From Candidatus Thiodictyon syntrophicum (lineage in GTDB: Bacteria > Pseudomonadota > Gammaproteobacteria > Chromatiales > Chromatiaceae): DNA of 64,000 nucleotides. How positions within the stretch are numbered: the first letter of the stretch is position 1; every line of letters begins with the position of its first letter. A program made the translations under genes and the position numbers. Below are positions 34,298 to 43,466 of this stretch, piece after piece. The stretch covers positions 420,825-484,824 of the forward strand of contig NZ_CP020372.1 in NCBI RefSeq assembly GCF_002813775.1. Reading direction: 5' to 3'. Below the pieces are notes generated by a model. That model saw only the letters and a list, made by a program, of their open reading frames with translations, searched no databases and was not told the origin of the DNA.

Positions 34298-34702
34298 ACC
34301 GGTGGCTCTTGAGGGATCGATGCGCGGCTGGTGCCTGTCCTTTGCAAGGACCGGACCGGTCAGCCGGGTGCCGGGGGGCGGGGCGCAGCGGGTGGCGAGC
34401 GGTCCGCACAGCGGACCCTACGGTGCCGTAGGGTCCGCTGTGCGGACCTGCGACCTGTGCCGATTATGCAACAAGTGTCACCAAGAGACGATCGACGCTG
34501 AGACAGGCGCGTTATCAGCGTCAATGATGGGTTTCGCTGCGCTCTACCCATCCGGCGACCGGCCCGGCCGCACGCGCGGGGCTTGTGCGGGCGGCGCTGT
34601 TTGGCTTATGGTCCCCGGCGCCGGTGGGTCACACCTGTAGCGCAGATCCACCTGGCGACAGCGGCTTCATTCCTCCCCCCACCCAGGACCCCAGGCCCCA
34701 CG
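34298..34702. repeat. Divergent intergenic region with two palindromes
   Basis: Separates the fds operon (leftward) from the cofactor genes (rightward), so promoters for both should lie here. It contains a hairpin of the GGTCCGCACAGCGGACC family with its two arms back to back (34399-34447), and a GATGGGTTTCGCTGCG..CTACCCATC palindrome at about 34526-34553. No promoter boxes were assigned with confidence. Confidence 0.65.
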
Positions 34703-35236
34703 ATGCAGCACCCTGCCACCCCCCGACTCGCCTGGGCCATCACCGGCTCCGGCCATTTCCTTGGCGAATGCCTGGCGCTGGTCGAGTCGCGCACCGACGT
34801 GGACCTCTTTCTGACCCGTGCGGCGGCCGAGGTGCTGGTCATGTACGGGGTCGACCTCAAGCGCCTGCGTGAACGCATCACTTGCTATCGCGACGGCGCG
34901 GCCAGCGCCCCCCCAGTCGCGCGCTTCTACCAGGGCATCTATTCCCGCCTGGTGATCGCCCCCGCCACCTCCAACACCGTCGCCAAGATGGTCTGCGGGA
35001 TCTCCGACACCCTGGTGACCAATATCTACGCCCAGGCCGGCAAGTGCCGGGTCCCGAGTATCGTCTTTGCGTGCGACACCGCCCCCGCCATGCAGACCGA
35101 GGCCCCGGGCGGCCAGGTCATGGTCTATCCGCGCCGCATCGACCTGGAGAATGTCGAGCGCCTGCGCGGCTTCGAGTACACGACGGTGGTCGACAGCGTC
35201 GCTGCCTTGGCGGCCGCCCTGGCGCTGCCCCCATGA
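34703..35236 (+). CDS. Archaeal-type flavoprotein, AfpA/DmrB-like
   Basis: A 177-residue flavoprotein-family protein (PF02441-like): LAWAITGSGHFLGECL near the start, LFLTRAAAEVLVMYG, and LVIAPATSNTVAKMVCGISDTLVTN, where the PATSNT motif belongs to the FMN site. Relatives include the archaeal flavoprotein AfpA of methylotrophs and dihydromethanopterin reductase DmrB. A role in reducing the methanopterin cofactor is likely. The ATG at 34703 follows a GC-rich leader; the stop overlaps the next start (ATGA at 35233). Confidence 0.8.
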   Translation: MQHPATPRLAWAITGSGHFLGECLALVESRTDVDLFLTRAAAEVLVMYGVDLKRLRERITCYRDGAASAPPVARFYQGIYSRLVIAPATSNTVAKMVCGISDTLVTNIYAQAGKCRVPSIVFACDTAPAMQTEAPGGQVMVYPRRIDLENVERLRGFEYTTVVDSVAALAAALALPP

Positions 35237-36627
35237 GTGGGCACCTCCTGTTCCTGACCGGCCAACTCGCCGAGCGGCCCCTGCGGCGCGTCCTGGAGGG
35301 GCTGGACCTGGGCGATACCACCTGGACGGTGCGCCAGCTCGGGGTCAAGGTCGCCGCCTTGATGACCGCGGACATGATCCGGCGGCGGCTCGACGATACC
35401 GCCGGGGCCGACCGGATCATCATCCCCGGGCGCTGCCGTGGGGACCTGGCGGCACTCTCTGAGCACTTCGGCATCCCGGTCGAGCGCGGACCCGAGGAAC
35501 TGATGGACCTGCCCGGTTATTTCGGCCTCGCCGGTCGGCGGCCGGACCTCAGCGCCCACAGTGTCCGCATCTTCGCCGAGATCGTCGATGCCCCGCGTCT
35601 GGACGTCCCGGCGATCCTGGCGCGGGCCGCCCGGTTGCGCGCCGACGGCGCCGACGTGATCGATCTGGGCGGCCTGCCGGACACCCCCTTCGCGCACCTG
35701 GACGCGAGCGTGCGCGCCCTGAAGGAGGCCGGCCACTTGGTCAGCGTGGACTCCATGCAGTCCGCGGAGCTCCTGGCCGGCGGCCAGGCCGGGGCGGATT
35801 TCCTGCTGAGCCTCAATGAGGACAACCTCTGGATCGCGGACCAGGTCGCCGCCTGCCCGGTGCTGGTGCCGAGCCAACCGGGCGACCTGCCCTCCCTGGA
35901 GCGGGCCATGGCGCACCTGGAGGCGCGCGGCCGGCCCTACCTGGCCGACCCCATCCTGGACCCCATCCATTTCGGTTTCGCCGACTCGCTGGTGCGCTAT
36001 CACAGTCTGCGCCGGGCCTACCCAGGGGCGCAGATCATGATGGGCTTGGGCAACCTGACCGAACTCACCGAGGCCGACACCACCGGCATCACCGCCATCC
36101 TCATGGGCCTGGTCTCCGAGCTTGAGATCGGCAACATCCTGACCACCCAGGTCAGCGCCCACTGCCGCAGCGCGGTGCGCGAGGCCGACCGGGCGCGCCG
36201 CATCATGCACTGGGCACGCCAGGAGGGCAGCCTGCCCAAACAGATCGACGGCGGCCTGACCGCCATCCACGAACGCAACCCCTTCCCGGCGAGCCTGCCG
36301 GACATCCGCGAGCTGGCCGCCGCTATCCGCGACCCTAACTACCGCATCCAGGTGAGCAGCGAGGGCATCCACTGCTTCAACCGCGACGGCCTGCACAGCT
36401 TCGACGACCCCTTCGCTTTCTATCCTCACCTGGGGGTGCAAGAGGACGCCGGCCACGCCTTTTATCTGGGCGTAGAACTGGCCCGCGCCCAGATTGCCCA
36501 CCAGCTCGGCAAGCGCTATGTCCAGGACCAGCCCCTGCGCTGGGGTTGCGTCCTGCCGCCGGGGCCGACGGATCTGGAGCACTGCGACCCGGTCGGGCCG
36601 ACCCGTAAGCCAAGAAAGAATGATTAG
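35233..36627 (+). CDS. Dihydropteroate synthase-like protein of methanopterin biosynthesis
   Basis: A 464-residue protein with an N-terminal DUF6513-like domain (MSGHLLFLTGQLAERPLRRVL, VAALMTADMIRRRL, IIIPGRCRGDL) and a TIM-barrel dihydropteroate synthase-related domain from about residue 115: ADGADVIDLGG, HLVSVDSMQSAEL, YLADPILDPIHFGF and MMGLGNLTELTEADTTG. Such proteins occur in H4MPT-producing archaea and methylotrophs and are linked to pterin-arylamine assembly. Coupled by a 4-bp overlap to the flavoprotein gene. The C-terminal region ends with EHCDPVGPTRK. Confidence 0.82.
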   Translation: MSGHLLFLTGQLAERPLRRVLEGLDLGDTTWTVRQLGVKVAALMTADMIRRRLDDTAGADRIIIPGRCRGDLAALSEHFGIPVERGPEELMDLPGYFGLAGRRPDLSAHSVRIFAEIVDAPRLDVPAILARAARLRADGADVIDLGGLPDTPFAHLDASVRALKEAGHLVSVDSMQSAELLAGGQAGADFLLSLNEDNLWIADQVAACPVLVPSQPGDLPSLERAMAHLEARGRPYLADPILDPIHFGFADSLVRYHSLRRAYPGAQIMMGLGNLTELTEADTTGITAILMGLVSELEIGNILTTQVSAHCRSAVREADRARRIMHWARQEGSLPKQIDGGLTAIHERNPFPASLPDIRELAAAIRDPNYRIQVSSEGIHCFNRDGLHSFDDPFAFYPHLGVQEDAGHAFYLGVELARAQIAHQLGKRYVQDQPLRWGCVLPPGPTDLEHCDPVGPTRKPRKND

Positions 36628-36775
36628 CCGCAAATGAACGCAAATATACGCAAATAAATCTGCGCGTGGCGGCCATGCTAAATACCGCCGGTGCGCGGGC
36701 GGCGCTGGCCATACCCTTGATTATTTGCGTCCTTTAGCGTTCATTTGCGGCCAAACTGCTCTTTCCAGGGTAAAC
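36622..36775. repeat. Inverted ATTTGCG-type repeat pair
   Basis: Arms GCCGCAAATGAACGCAAATA (36629 onward) and the inverse TTATTTGCG..TTCATTTGCGGCC (about 36720-36754) lie 60 bp apart, followed by AACTGCTCTTTCCAGGGTAA. The pair matches the outer layer of 22328-22634, where GAACTGCTTTTTCCGGGTT follows the right arm. Confidence 0.8.
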
Positions 36776-36861
36776 GCTGACCCTGGGAACGCCGGGCACC
36801 AGCCCCGAGCGTCGGCATCGACCCCCATAGCCCCACGTAGGACCGCGATCAGGACCTCACC

Positions 36862-37428
36862 ATGATCCAAGAAGTCATCGTCACCACCCGCCACCCGGAC
36901 GGGCGCACCCATTGCGCCCCCATGGGCATCCGCCGCGCGGGGCCGCACCTGGTCATCGCCCCCTTCCGGCCCTCCACCACGCTCGACTTCCTGCTCGCCG
37001 GCCGCAGCGCGGTAGTCAACTACACCGATGACGTGCGCATCTTCGCCGGCTGCCTGACCGGGCGCACGGACTGGCCCCTGGTCGACACCCAGCGCGTCGC
37101 CGCACCGCGCCTGGCGGACGCCCTGGCCCATACCGAACTGGAACTGGAGACGCTCGAGGACGACCCGGAGCGCCCGCGCCTGCTCTGCCGCCCGGTCCTG
37201 GAGCAGACCCACGGCCCCTTCCAGGGCTTCAACCGCGCCCAAGGGGCCGTGCTGGAGTTGGCCATCCTGGTAAGCCGGCTCGACCGGCTGCCGGCGGCGC
37301 AGGTCAGCCAGGACATCGCCTACCTGAGCATCGCCATGCAGAAGACCGCCGGCCCCCGGGAACAGGAGGCATGGGACTGGCTGATGCAGCGGGTAGCGGC
37401 CCATCAGTCCGGCGGGGCCCTGCCATGA
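36862..37428 (+). CDS. DUF447-family protein of the H4MPT gene set
   Basis: A 188-residue protein with EVIVTTRHPDGRTHCAPMGIRR and LVIAPFRPSTTLDFLLAGRSAVVNYTDDVRIFAG, typical of DUF447. The fold is flavin-reductase-like/split barrel. DUF447 genes co-occur with H4MPT biosynthesis in methylotrophs and archaea; the reaction is not defined to my knowledge. An AGGA site precedes ATG 36862 and the stop overlaps the next gene by 4 bp. Confidence 0.8.
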   Translation: MIQEVIVTTRHPDGRTHCAPMGIRRAGPHLVIAPFRPSTTLDFLLAGRSAVVNYTDDVRIFAGCLTGRTDWPLVDTQRVAAPRLADALAHTELELETLEDDPERPRLLCRPVLEQTHGPFQGFNRAQGAVLELAILVSRLDRLPAAQVSQDIAYLSIAMQKTAGPREQEAWDWLMQRVAAHQSGGALP

Positions 37429-38117
37429 CCCGACTGCTGGCCAGTGTGACCGACACGCTTGAGGCCGAGCAGGCAATCCGCGGCGGCGCCGACCTCATCG
37501 ACCTCAAGGACCCGGCACGCGGGGCCCTGGGCGCCCTGCCCTGCGAGCAGATCCGCGCGATCCTCACCCGGGTCGCCGCCCGCCGCCCGGTCAGCGCCAC
37601 CATCGGCGACCTGCCCGCCGACGCCGAACTGACCCGCGACCTGATCCGCACCACCGCCGCCACCAGGGTCGACTATGTGAAGGTCGGCCTCTTCACGAAG
37701 GACCACCGCGCAGCCTGCCTGCCGGCCATCGCCGACCTCGCTCAGACCTGCGCCATCGTCGTAGTCCTGTTTGCCGACCGCGCCCCCGACCTGCGCGACC
37801 TGCGCCCCTTCGCCGCGGCCGGTTGCGCCGGGGTCATGCTCGACACCGCGGACAAGGCGGCCGGCGGGCTGCTCGATCATTTGGGTCCCGATGTGCTGCG
37901 GGCCTTTGTCACCCAGGCCCGGTCTCTGGGTCTCCTGTGCGGACTCGCCGGGGCCCTACGGCTTGCCGACATCCCTGCCCTGCTGCCCCTGGGGCCTGAT
38001 TACCTGGGATTCCGCGGCGCACTCTGTCACGCCGACCGGCGCACCGCCGGGCTCGACCCGGAGCGGCTGGACGCCGTGCGGCGCGCTGTCCCGTCGGCCG
38101 CCCCGGAGGGCCTCTAG
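37425..38117 (+). CDS. mfnB: (5-formylfuran-3-yl)methyl phosphate synthase
   Basis: A 230-residue TIM-barrel protein of the MfnB/UPF0264 family. The signatures are LLASVTDTLEAEQAIRGGADLIDLKDPARGALGAL, VSATIGDLPAD, VDYVKVGLF with the catalytic-type Lys, and GVMLDTADKAAGGLLDHL. MfnB joins two glyceraldehyde-3-phosphates to make the furan precursor of methanofuran, the C1 carrier working with H4MPT. ATG 37425 overlaps the DUF447 stop. It faces drmB, whose stop lies 11 bp beyond its own. Confidence 0.88.
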   Translation: MTRLLASVTDTLEAEQAIRGGADLIDLKDPARGALGALPCEQIRAILTRVAARRPVSATIGDLPADAELTRDLIRTTAATRVDYVKVGLFTKDHRAACLPAIADLAQTCAIVVVLFADRAPDLRDLRPFAAAGCAGVMLDTADKAAGGLLDHLGPDVLRAFVTQARSLGLLCGLAGALRLADIPALLPLGPDYLGFRGALCHADRRTAGLDPERLDAVRRAVPSAAPEGL

Positions 38118-38128
38118 CAGGACCAGCC

Positions 38129-39913
38129 TCAGGACCCGAAAAACTCCGCACCGAGCGCACCCACCGTGGCTGTCACCAGTGCGCGGTCCAGGAACTCATT
38201 GCGCTGTTCGCAGGAGGTCTCGGCGATGAGCAGGCAACCGTGGCAGGCCGCGCCGTTGAGCGGCTGATGGTCATGCAGGGCCGGATGGTGGTAGGCGCAC
38301 ACCGGGTCGTTCGAGCACAGCGCCGCCAATTCAATGGCACGGCGCAGGTGCCTGGGCGTATCGCGGCCGGCCTGGACCAGTCCCCCAAGGATCCCTTCTG
38401 CATCCGGTGAACCGGTGTAGATCAGGATGCCGTAACGCCCTGGTCTGGCGTAGACGCGCTCGCGCAGGGACGAGGCCGGGTAGCCGCATTCCAACGAGAC
38501 GGCGGTCAACAACAGATGGGAGAGCGAGTGGAGCAGGATATAGGGCAGGCCGGGAAATTCGCGGTTGGATTGCTCATGGTCGCGCTTCCAAAGTGCAAAC
38601 CCCGCCTGGAGGACGGTGCCCCGGTCGATCACGGCTTGCCGTTTCAGCCAGGTGTCGATCAGCTCGGCCTTGAACTGGAGGAAGATCCCTTCACCGTGGT
38701 TTTCGACGGCCGGCAGCCAGGACGCATCCGCCGCCAGCGCGGCGGATTTGACCCCGAGGTCGAGTTCACCGTCGATGTCCGGCCCGGCCGCCTCAAAGCG
38801 CGTGAAGCCGACTTGGGCAACGACTTCGCGCAGTCGATGGACCAGCACGACCCGTTCGATTGACTGGGTCGCCGGGCCTTGCCAGTGCGCCGCAGGCAGG
38901 GTGCGGGCGTAGAAATGCCCGCCAGGCTTATCGCTGCCAAGCTCGTCCTTCGCCTCGGTCAAAGCCTCGAATTCGACCTCTTTGACGCTGCGCGGGGAGC
39001 CGCTCGCACCATTGCGTATCCGGTCAATCGAGGCCATGACCGCCGCGTCGTCGATCCCCGCGAGCCTGGCCGCCGGGGTGGGCCTCATCCGGACCTTCTG
39101 CAGCTCCGCGAGGGTCTCCACATCACTCAGAAAATCGTCCCACAGCGACCGGGCCACCTCGTCCACGGGACTGCGGGTGTCCGGAATCGAGATCACCGAC
39201 ATCAGTTGCGCAAAGTAGGCGTGAGACGCGGTCCGGGTCAGCAAGCGATTCAGTTCGCCGCAGGGCTCGCGGTTCCCGGCGCCGAGCCAGGGCCGATCCC
39301 CGTTGCAGTGGCCGAGTGCTTTCAGGTCCCGGCGCGCCGCCTGACTCACGGAGCGGGACTCACCGCAGGCACAGATGATGAAGACCGCGTCCAGGTCACC
39401 GCTGGTGCCGCGCTCCTCGATCCAGAGTTCACGGTGACACCCGGCCGTGCCATGCACAAAGGCCGGCCAGTCGATGTCGCCGATGTGCCCCATGATGCAG
39501 GCGTGCACGAAGCGTATCGGCACGACGCTCTTGTTCTTGCGGTCGTCGCCCCGGAACCGTCCCCCGTCGAGTGCATTCGCGTGTACGAGGCGACGGCGCC
39601 GGTGGCCCGCCGCCGTCAGCTCCGCGTCCTGGACGATGAACCACTCGGGAAAACGCCAGGCGACGATATCCGGGCGGAATCCCTGCGGCCTGTCACTGGC
39701 CGGGGGCGGTGCGCGCAGGGTCAGGCCGGACCGGCCCAATTGGTCGGCGAGCTTGGTCAGGAGCCGCGGCTCGTCGATCACGGCCAACTGGCTCGGGTCG
39801 TACTGCCAATGATCCAGACCGGCGATCAGGACCGAGGCGTCCGGCAGGTCCACCATGGCGCCCGGTCCGAAGGTCGTGATCACTTGGCTGGCGCGCAGTG
39901 TCGGTTTTGTCAT
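38129..39913 (-). CDS. drmB: DISARM protein DrmB (DUF1998 domain)
   Basis: A 594-residue protein with an N-terminal TLRASQVITTFGPGAMVDLPDASVLI segment typical of DrmB, a central Cys/His-rich region (CIMGH, GCHRELW, CACG, CNGDRPW), and a C-terminal DUF1998 zinc-binding domain (YILLHSLSHLLLTAVSLECGYPASSLRERVYA, GILIYTGSPDAEGILGGLV, ACHGCLLIAETSCEQRN). DrmA and DrmB form the core complex that senses invading DNA in DISARM. The start overlaps the drmA stop by 4 bp. It appears intact. In class 1 DISARM drmC normally follows; here an opposite-strand gene begins instead. Confidence 0.92.
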   Translation of the reverse strand: MTKPTLRASQVITTFGPGAMVDLPDASVLIAGLDHWQYDPSQLAVIDEPRLLTKLADQLGRSGLTLRAPPPASDRPQGFRPDIVAWRFPEWFIVQDAELTAAGHRRRRLVHANALDGGRFRGDDRKNKSVVPIRFVHACIMGHIGDIDWPAFVHGTAGCHRELWIEERGTSGDLDAVFIICACGESRSVSQAARRDLKALGHCNGDRPWLGAGNREPCGELNRLLTRTASHAYFAQLMSVISIPDTRSPVDEVARSLWDDFLSDVETLAELQKVRMRPTPAARLAGIDDAAVMASIDRIRNGASGSPRSVKEVEFEALTEAKDELGSDKPGGHFYARTLPAAHWQGPATQSIERVVLVHRLREVVAQVGFTRFEAAGPDIDGELDLGVKSAALAADASWLPAVENHGEGIFLQFKAELIDTWLKRQAVIDRGTVLQAGFALWKRDHEQSNREFPGLPYILLHSLSHLLLTAVSLECGYPASSLRERVYARPGRYGILIYTGSPDAEGILGGLVQAGRDTPRHLRRAIELAALCSNDPVCAYHHPALHDHQPLNGAACHGCLLIAETSCEQRNEFLDRALVTATVGALGAEFFGS

Positions 39914-42900
39914 GGCCTGTTCCTCCAGGCATCCAGGTTCCTGACCGTGAGTTCCACGCTGGGCTCCACGTCGCGCATCGAGCGATTGGCGCGAAAGCGC
40001 TGGCGCACCTCCTGCAGCGTGGGCAGGTCCGGGTCAAGGAGGTCATAGAGTAAACGCGCGGCGCCCGCCATTTCCCATTGCTGGTACTGAAACCTGGTGT
40101 TGGTCGCGCGCATGTCCTCGGCGATCCGGCTCCAGGCATCGAGCAGGTCCTCGCAGCCGTGCAGGACCTGGTCGTGCAGTTGTTGGGCCGCGGCTGGCGC
40201 TTGGTCGAGATCATGGTCACGGGCGCGCTCGGCAAACCACTCGGCCACCGATTGAAGCGAGGTCCGCCGGCCAAGGATTTGCTCCGCCCCCTGGGGTGGG
40301 GTCATCAACGCATCCCCTTGACGGGCCAGCGACACCAGGGCACCCGCCAGGGCGCGGTCCAGGGCCCGCGGCGAAAATGGCGTGACACTGGTGGCCTCCA
40401 CCGCGCGATAAAAGCCCGCGTGATAGCCAGCGAAGCGCTCGTAATGGGAGCGGTCGCGCGCCTTATGGATATTGAGCAGGGTGACCACCAGCCCGGGGTG
40501 GGCGCGATCACGTCCGACGCGACTGGTCGCCTGGATATATTCGGCGCTGGTCTTGGGCTGGCCGAGCACCACCATCAACCCGAGCCGCAGGATATCCAGT
40601 CCCACCGAGATCATGTTGGTGGCCAAGGCAACGTCCACGCGCTCCTTCTCCTGGAACGGCAGGGCCAGGCGGCGCTTGGTGGCCGCCACCTCGCCCGTGG
40701 AGACGCGCGAAGTCAGTTCCAGCACCTCGTAGGCGATGCTCCGATTCACAAAGAGGCCATCAGCGGGCTCCCGCCGGCGGCGCATCCCATACTGGGACAG
40801 GCGGGCCCGTACCTCATCCTCGACGATCCGGCGCGTACCGCCCAACTCGCGCAGACTGTTGAAATAGCCCAGCAGCGTCATGTAGGGATCGGCGGGATTC
40901 GGCGTTCCCTTCTTCCCGCCCGCCGCGTCCCACTGACGTTGACCGGCGGACAGCAAGGCGAGCGCACTGCGCAGCAACAGGACCTTGAGGCTGCGTCCCT
41001 GGGCGGCGACCCCGACATAGAGCCGCGCCGGGACCTCACGCGCGGGCCTGGTCACGGCAAAGAAGGAGTCGCGGCGGTCCGGTCCCGGCGGCGGAAAGAC
41101 CTCCACCCGGGGACGACCAAACAGCGCCCGGATCTGGCGCTCGGCCCGGCGGACGGTGGCCGTACTCGCGATGATCTTCGGCCGCACGGACTCGTCATTG
41201 ATGGTCCAGGTCGCCAGGGCGTCGATCGCCGTCTCATAGAGCCCCGCGATGGTCCCCAACGGCCCTGAGATGAGGTGCAACTCGTCCTGGATGATGAGAT
41301 CGGGCGGCGGCAGGCGCCCGCCAAAGGGCCTGCCGCCGGGCGCACAGGGACCGTAGAAACCGTCCTGGTCGTAGCGCTCGATGCGCCCGAACAAGGCCCC
41401 GGTCTCGCCCGTCCAGGGCAGACTGGCGAACTTGTCGACGGTGGCAATCAGCAGTCCCGGGAGGCGTCGATAGATCGGCTCGTCGACCGCGATGATGGGT
41501 AAGCCCCGCTCGGCCGAAAACTCGCACCCGTGGTCGATACAGCGCACCTCGAGGTTGAGCGGCTGGTTGGGGTTGGGCGCCAGACGGAAGGAATCGGGCG
41601 CCAGCTCGGCACCGCACCAGGGGCAGTTCTCCAGTGGAATCGGTCGTGAATAACGTTTGGGATCACGCTTGTACCGATTCGTTCGCAGATAAGCGGTCTC
41701 TTCCTTGCCGGGGCCGTCGTAGCCTTTCCAGCCCATCCGATTGGGTGTCGCGGCCTTGCCGACCCAGAGTCCGATCTCAAAGGGCCAGGGCCCCAGGCGT
41801 TCATCGGCTTCGCGCTCCAGTTCCAGGGCACAGATCAGGGTCGCGGCGCGCCCCATCTGGTCGAGCGTCAGCAGCCGCAGGGTGTAGCGCATCAGCACAC
41901 TGACCCCGGCGGAACGCAGTCCCGGATGACGCAGCCGCCGCAGCACCAGGATGAATGCCGCCAACCCCAGATAGGCTTCGGTCTTGCCGCCGCCGGTGGG
42001 GAAGAACAGCAGGTCCACCACTTCACGATCGCCGTGCGTATGGTCCGCGACGCCGCGCAGGGTGAGCAGGATGTAGGCGAGTTGGAAGGGGTACCAGCGG
42101 GGCGCTGGCACCTGGGCGGGGGGTTGGCCACAGGACTGGGCATTGCGTCGCCGCGCCGCCGCCGCCATGGCGCGGTTGGCGATCCGGAAGGCCGTCAAGA
42201 CCTCGGGATCGGCAAGCAAGCTGATCCCCGCGGCGATACGACTGGCGGCGTGCTCGGCCGCATCCAGCAGCTCTGTTGCCGTGATGGCCTGCCGTTTGGT
42301 CAAACCGGTGCACTTCTGACGCTGGACCCCGATCCAGGTCCGATACTGCTCGACCAGGGGCGAGAGCTTGGTGGCGGCATCATTGCCGTCCTGCAGGTCG
42401 GCTAGGGTCTCCATCCCCAGTTCGACCAAGGGCAGCGCGGCCGGCTCGACACGCTCGACCTGCGCACTCGGCAACCAGTCGCTCGCCGCCTCACAGCACC
42501 GATCACCCTCGGTCAGGGTGGCCTTGGCCGCTACCCCATGCCCGACGGCGTACTCGTAGAGATCGCGATACTGGAGATCGCCGACCCGGGCATCCCATTC
42601 CTCGGTCAATTCACCGTTGCCGGACCCGCGCAGATCGGGGCGCGCCACGAAGGGCACCGCCGAGCGCAGTGTGAGACCCGCCTGAAAGGCGAAGGAGCGA
42701 TAGCCGTGATCCGGATTGGGCAGGCGCTCGTTGACCAGGAACACCGCGACCGAGAGGGTCCCGGCGGGCAGTGACGTCGCTGCGGGAACCGCCCGACTGG
42801 TTGCCACCAGCACCAGGCCACGACTGTTCGGAACGGCCAACTTGACGGGGGCCGAGCCGGCAGCCGGTAGCACAAGATCGAGTGTCTGCGTGCATGGCGT

Positions 42901-43374
42901 ACGGCGGTAACCCCGCGGCGACTGCGCCGGTGTCCCCGCGGCAACGGGCGGCTCTTCTGCTTGCTCCTGCGCCTGGGCGTCCGGTTCGGGCGGTGGCTCT
43001 TCCGCCGCCCCTTCAAACCCATAATCGCCCCACACCACGACGGCCTCCAGACGGTCGACACCCGGCGCCACCAGCACCGAGAGTCCGAGCGAGGACGGCA
43101 GGTAGCTCTTGCCGGCCGCGGCGCGATCCGGCGGCGCACCCTCGTCGGCATCGATGTCTCCGCCGGCATCGAGCTGTTCGGCCTCTTGGAGATCGGTGCG
43201 CTGCTCCTCCGGGGCATGGCATGGCACCAGGAAGCCGGTCAGATACCAGCGGGTCGGCGACTCGGGTAACAGCTCGTGAGCGAAGGCGTGGTCGTTGTCG
43301 GGGCCGATCAGGTCGAGGCGCAGCGCCTCGACGAGTTGACCGCGAACCTGCGTGGAATCCATCGTGTTCGTCAA
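39910..43374 (-). CDS. drmA: DISARM helicase DrmA
   Basis: A 1154-residue SF2-type helicase-like protein. Walker A is in LLFFPTGGGKTEAYLGLAAF (about residue 455), Walker B in IIQDELHLISGPLG, the SAT-like motif in IIASTATVRRAERQ, and late helicase motifs in LATNMISVGLDI and YIQATSRVGRD. A Cys motif (CPWCGAEL) interrupts the helicase domains, as is usual in DrmA. It acts with DrmB on foreign DNA. ATG 43374 is used; a second Met four codons on is possible. An 80-bp inverted repeat lies just upstream. Confidence 0.93.
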   Translation of the reverse strand: MTNTMDSTQVRGQLVEALRLDLIGPDNDHAFAHELLPESPTRWYLTGFLVPCHAPEEQRTDLQEAEQLDAGGDIDADEGAPPDRAAAGKSYLPSSLGLSVLVAPGVDRLEAVVVWGDYGFEGAAEEPPPEPDAQAQEQAEEPPVAAGTPAQSPRGYRRTPCTQTLDLVLPAAGSAPVKLAVPNSRGLVLVATSRAVPAATSLPAGTLSVAVFLVNERLPNPDHGYRSFAFQAGLTLRSAVPFVARPDLRGSGNGELTEEWDARVGDLQYRDLYEYAVGHGVAAKATLTEGDRCCEAASDWLPSAQVERVEPAALPLVELGMETLADLQDGNDAATKLSPLVEQYRTWIGVQRQKCTGLTKRQAITATELLDAAEHAASRIAAGISLLADPEVLTAFRIANRAMAAAARRRNAQSCGQPPAQVPAPRWYPFQLAYILLTLRGVADHTHGDREVVDLLFFPTGGGKTEAYLGLAAFILVLRRLRHPGLRSAGVSVLMRYTLRLLTLDQMGRAATLICALELEREADERLGPWPFEIGLWVGKAATPNRMGWKGYDGPGKEETAYLRTNRYKRDPKRYSRPIPLENCPWCGAELAPDSFRLAPNPNQPLNLEVRCIDHGCEFSAERGLPIIAVDEPIYRRLPGLLIATVDKFASLPWTGETGALFGRIERYDQDGFYGPCAPGGRPFGGRLPPPDLIIQDELHLISGPLGTIAGLYETAIDALATWTINDESVRPKIIASTATVRRAERQIRALFGRPRVEVFPPPGPDRRDSFFAVTRPAREVPARLYVGVAAQGRSLKVLLLRSALALLSAGQRQWDAAGGKKGTPNPADPYMTLLGYFNSLRELGGTRRIVEDEVRARLSQYGMRRRREPADGLFVNRSIAYEVLELTSRVSTGEVAATKRRLALPFQEKERVDVALATNMISVGLDILRLGLMVVLGQPKTSAEYIQATSRVGRDRAHPGLVVTLLNIHKARDRSHYERFAGYHAGFYRAVEATSVTPFSPRALDRALAGALVSLARQGDALMTPPQGAEQILGRRTSLQSVAEWFAERARDHDLDQAPAAAQQLHDQVLHGCEDLLDAWSRIAEDMRATNTRFQYQQWEMAGAARLLYDLLDPDLPTLQEVRQRFRANRSMRDVEPSVELTVRNLDAWRNRP

Positions 43375-43385
43375 GGACCACCCCT

Positions 43386-43466
43386 CTGAATAAAGGATGA
43401 GGGATGAAGGATGAGGGATGAAAGAAGATCCTTCATCTTTCCTTCATCCCTCATCCTTCATCCCTT
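43386..43466. repeat. Long imperfect inverted repeat of GATGAGGGATGAAGG units
   Basis: The left arm carries repeated GGATGAGGGATGAA units and the right arm the complementary TTCATCCCTCATCC units, around GATCC. A run of T follows on the plus strand. It lies between the SecB-like gene and drmA and could act as a terminator or RNA-processing site that separates the two (inference). Confidence 0.75.

Noticed and set aside
34298..34702. tRNA or riboswitch in the divergent spacer
   Set aside because: The only secondary structures seen are palindromic repeats shared with other loci; no cloverleaf or known riboswitch core was found.
38129..38129. A drmC (phospholipase D-type) gene following drmB
   Set aside because: Only 11 bp separate drmB from the convergent mfnB gene, and no HKD motif protein was seen anywhere in the window.
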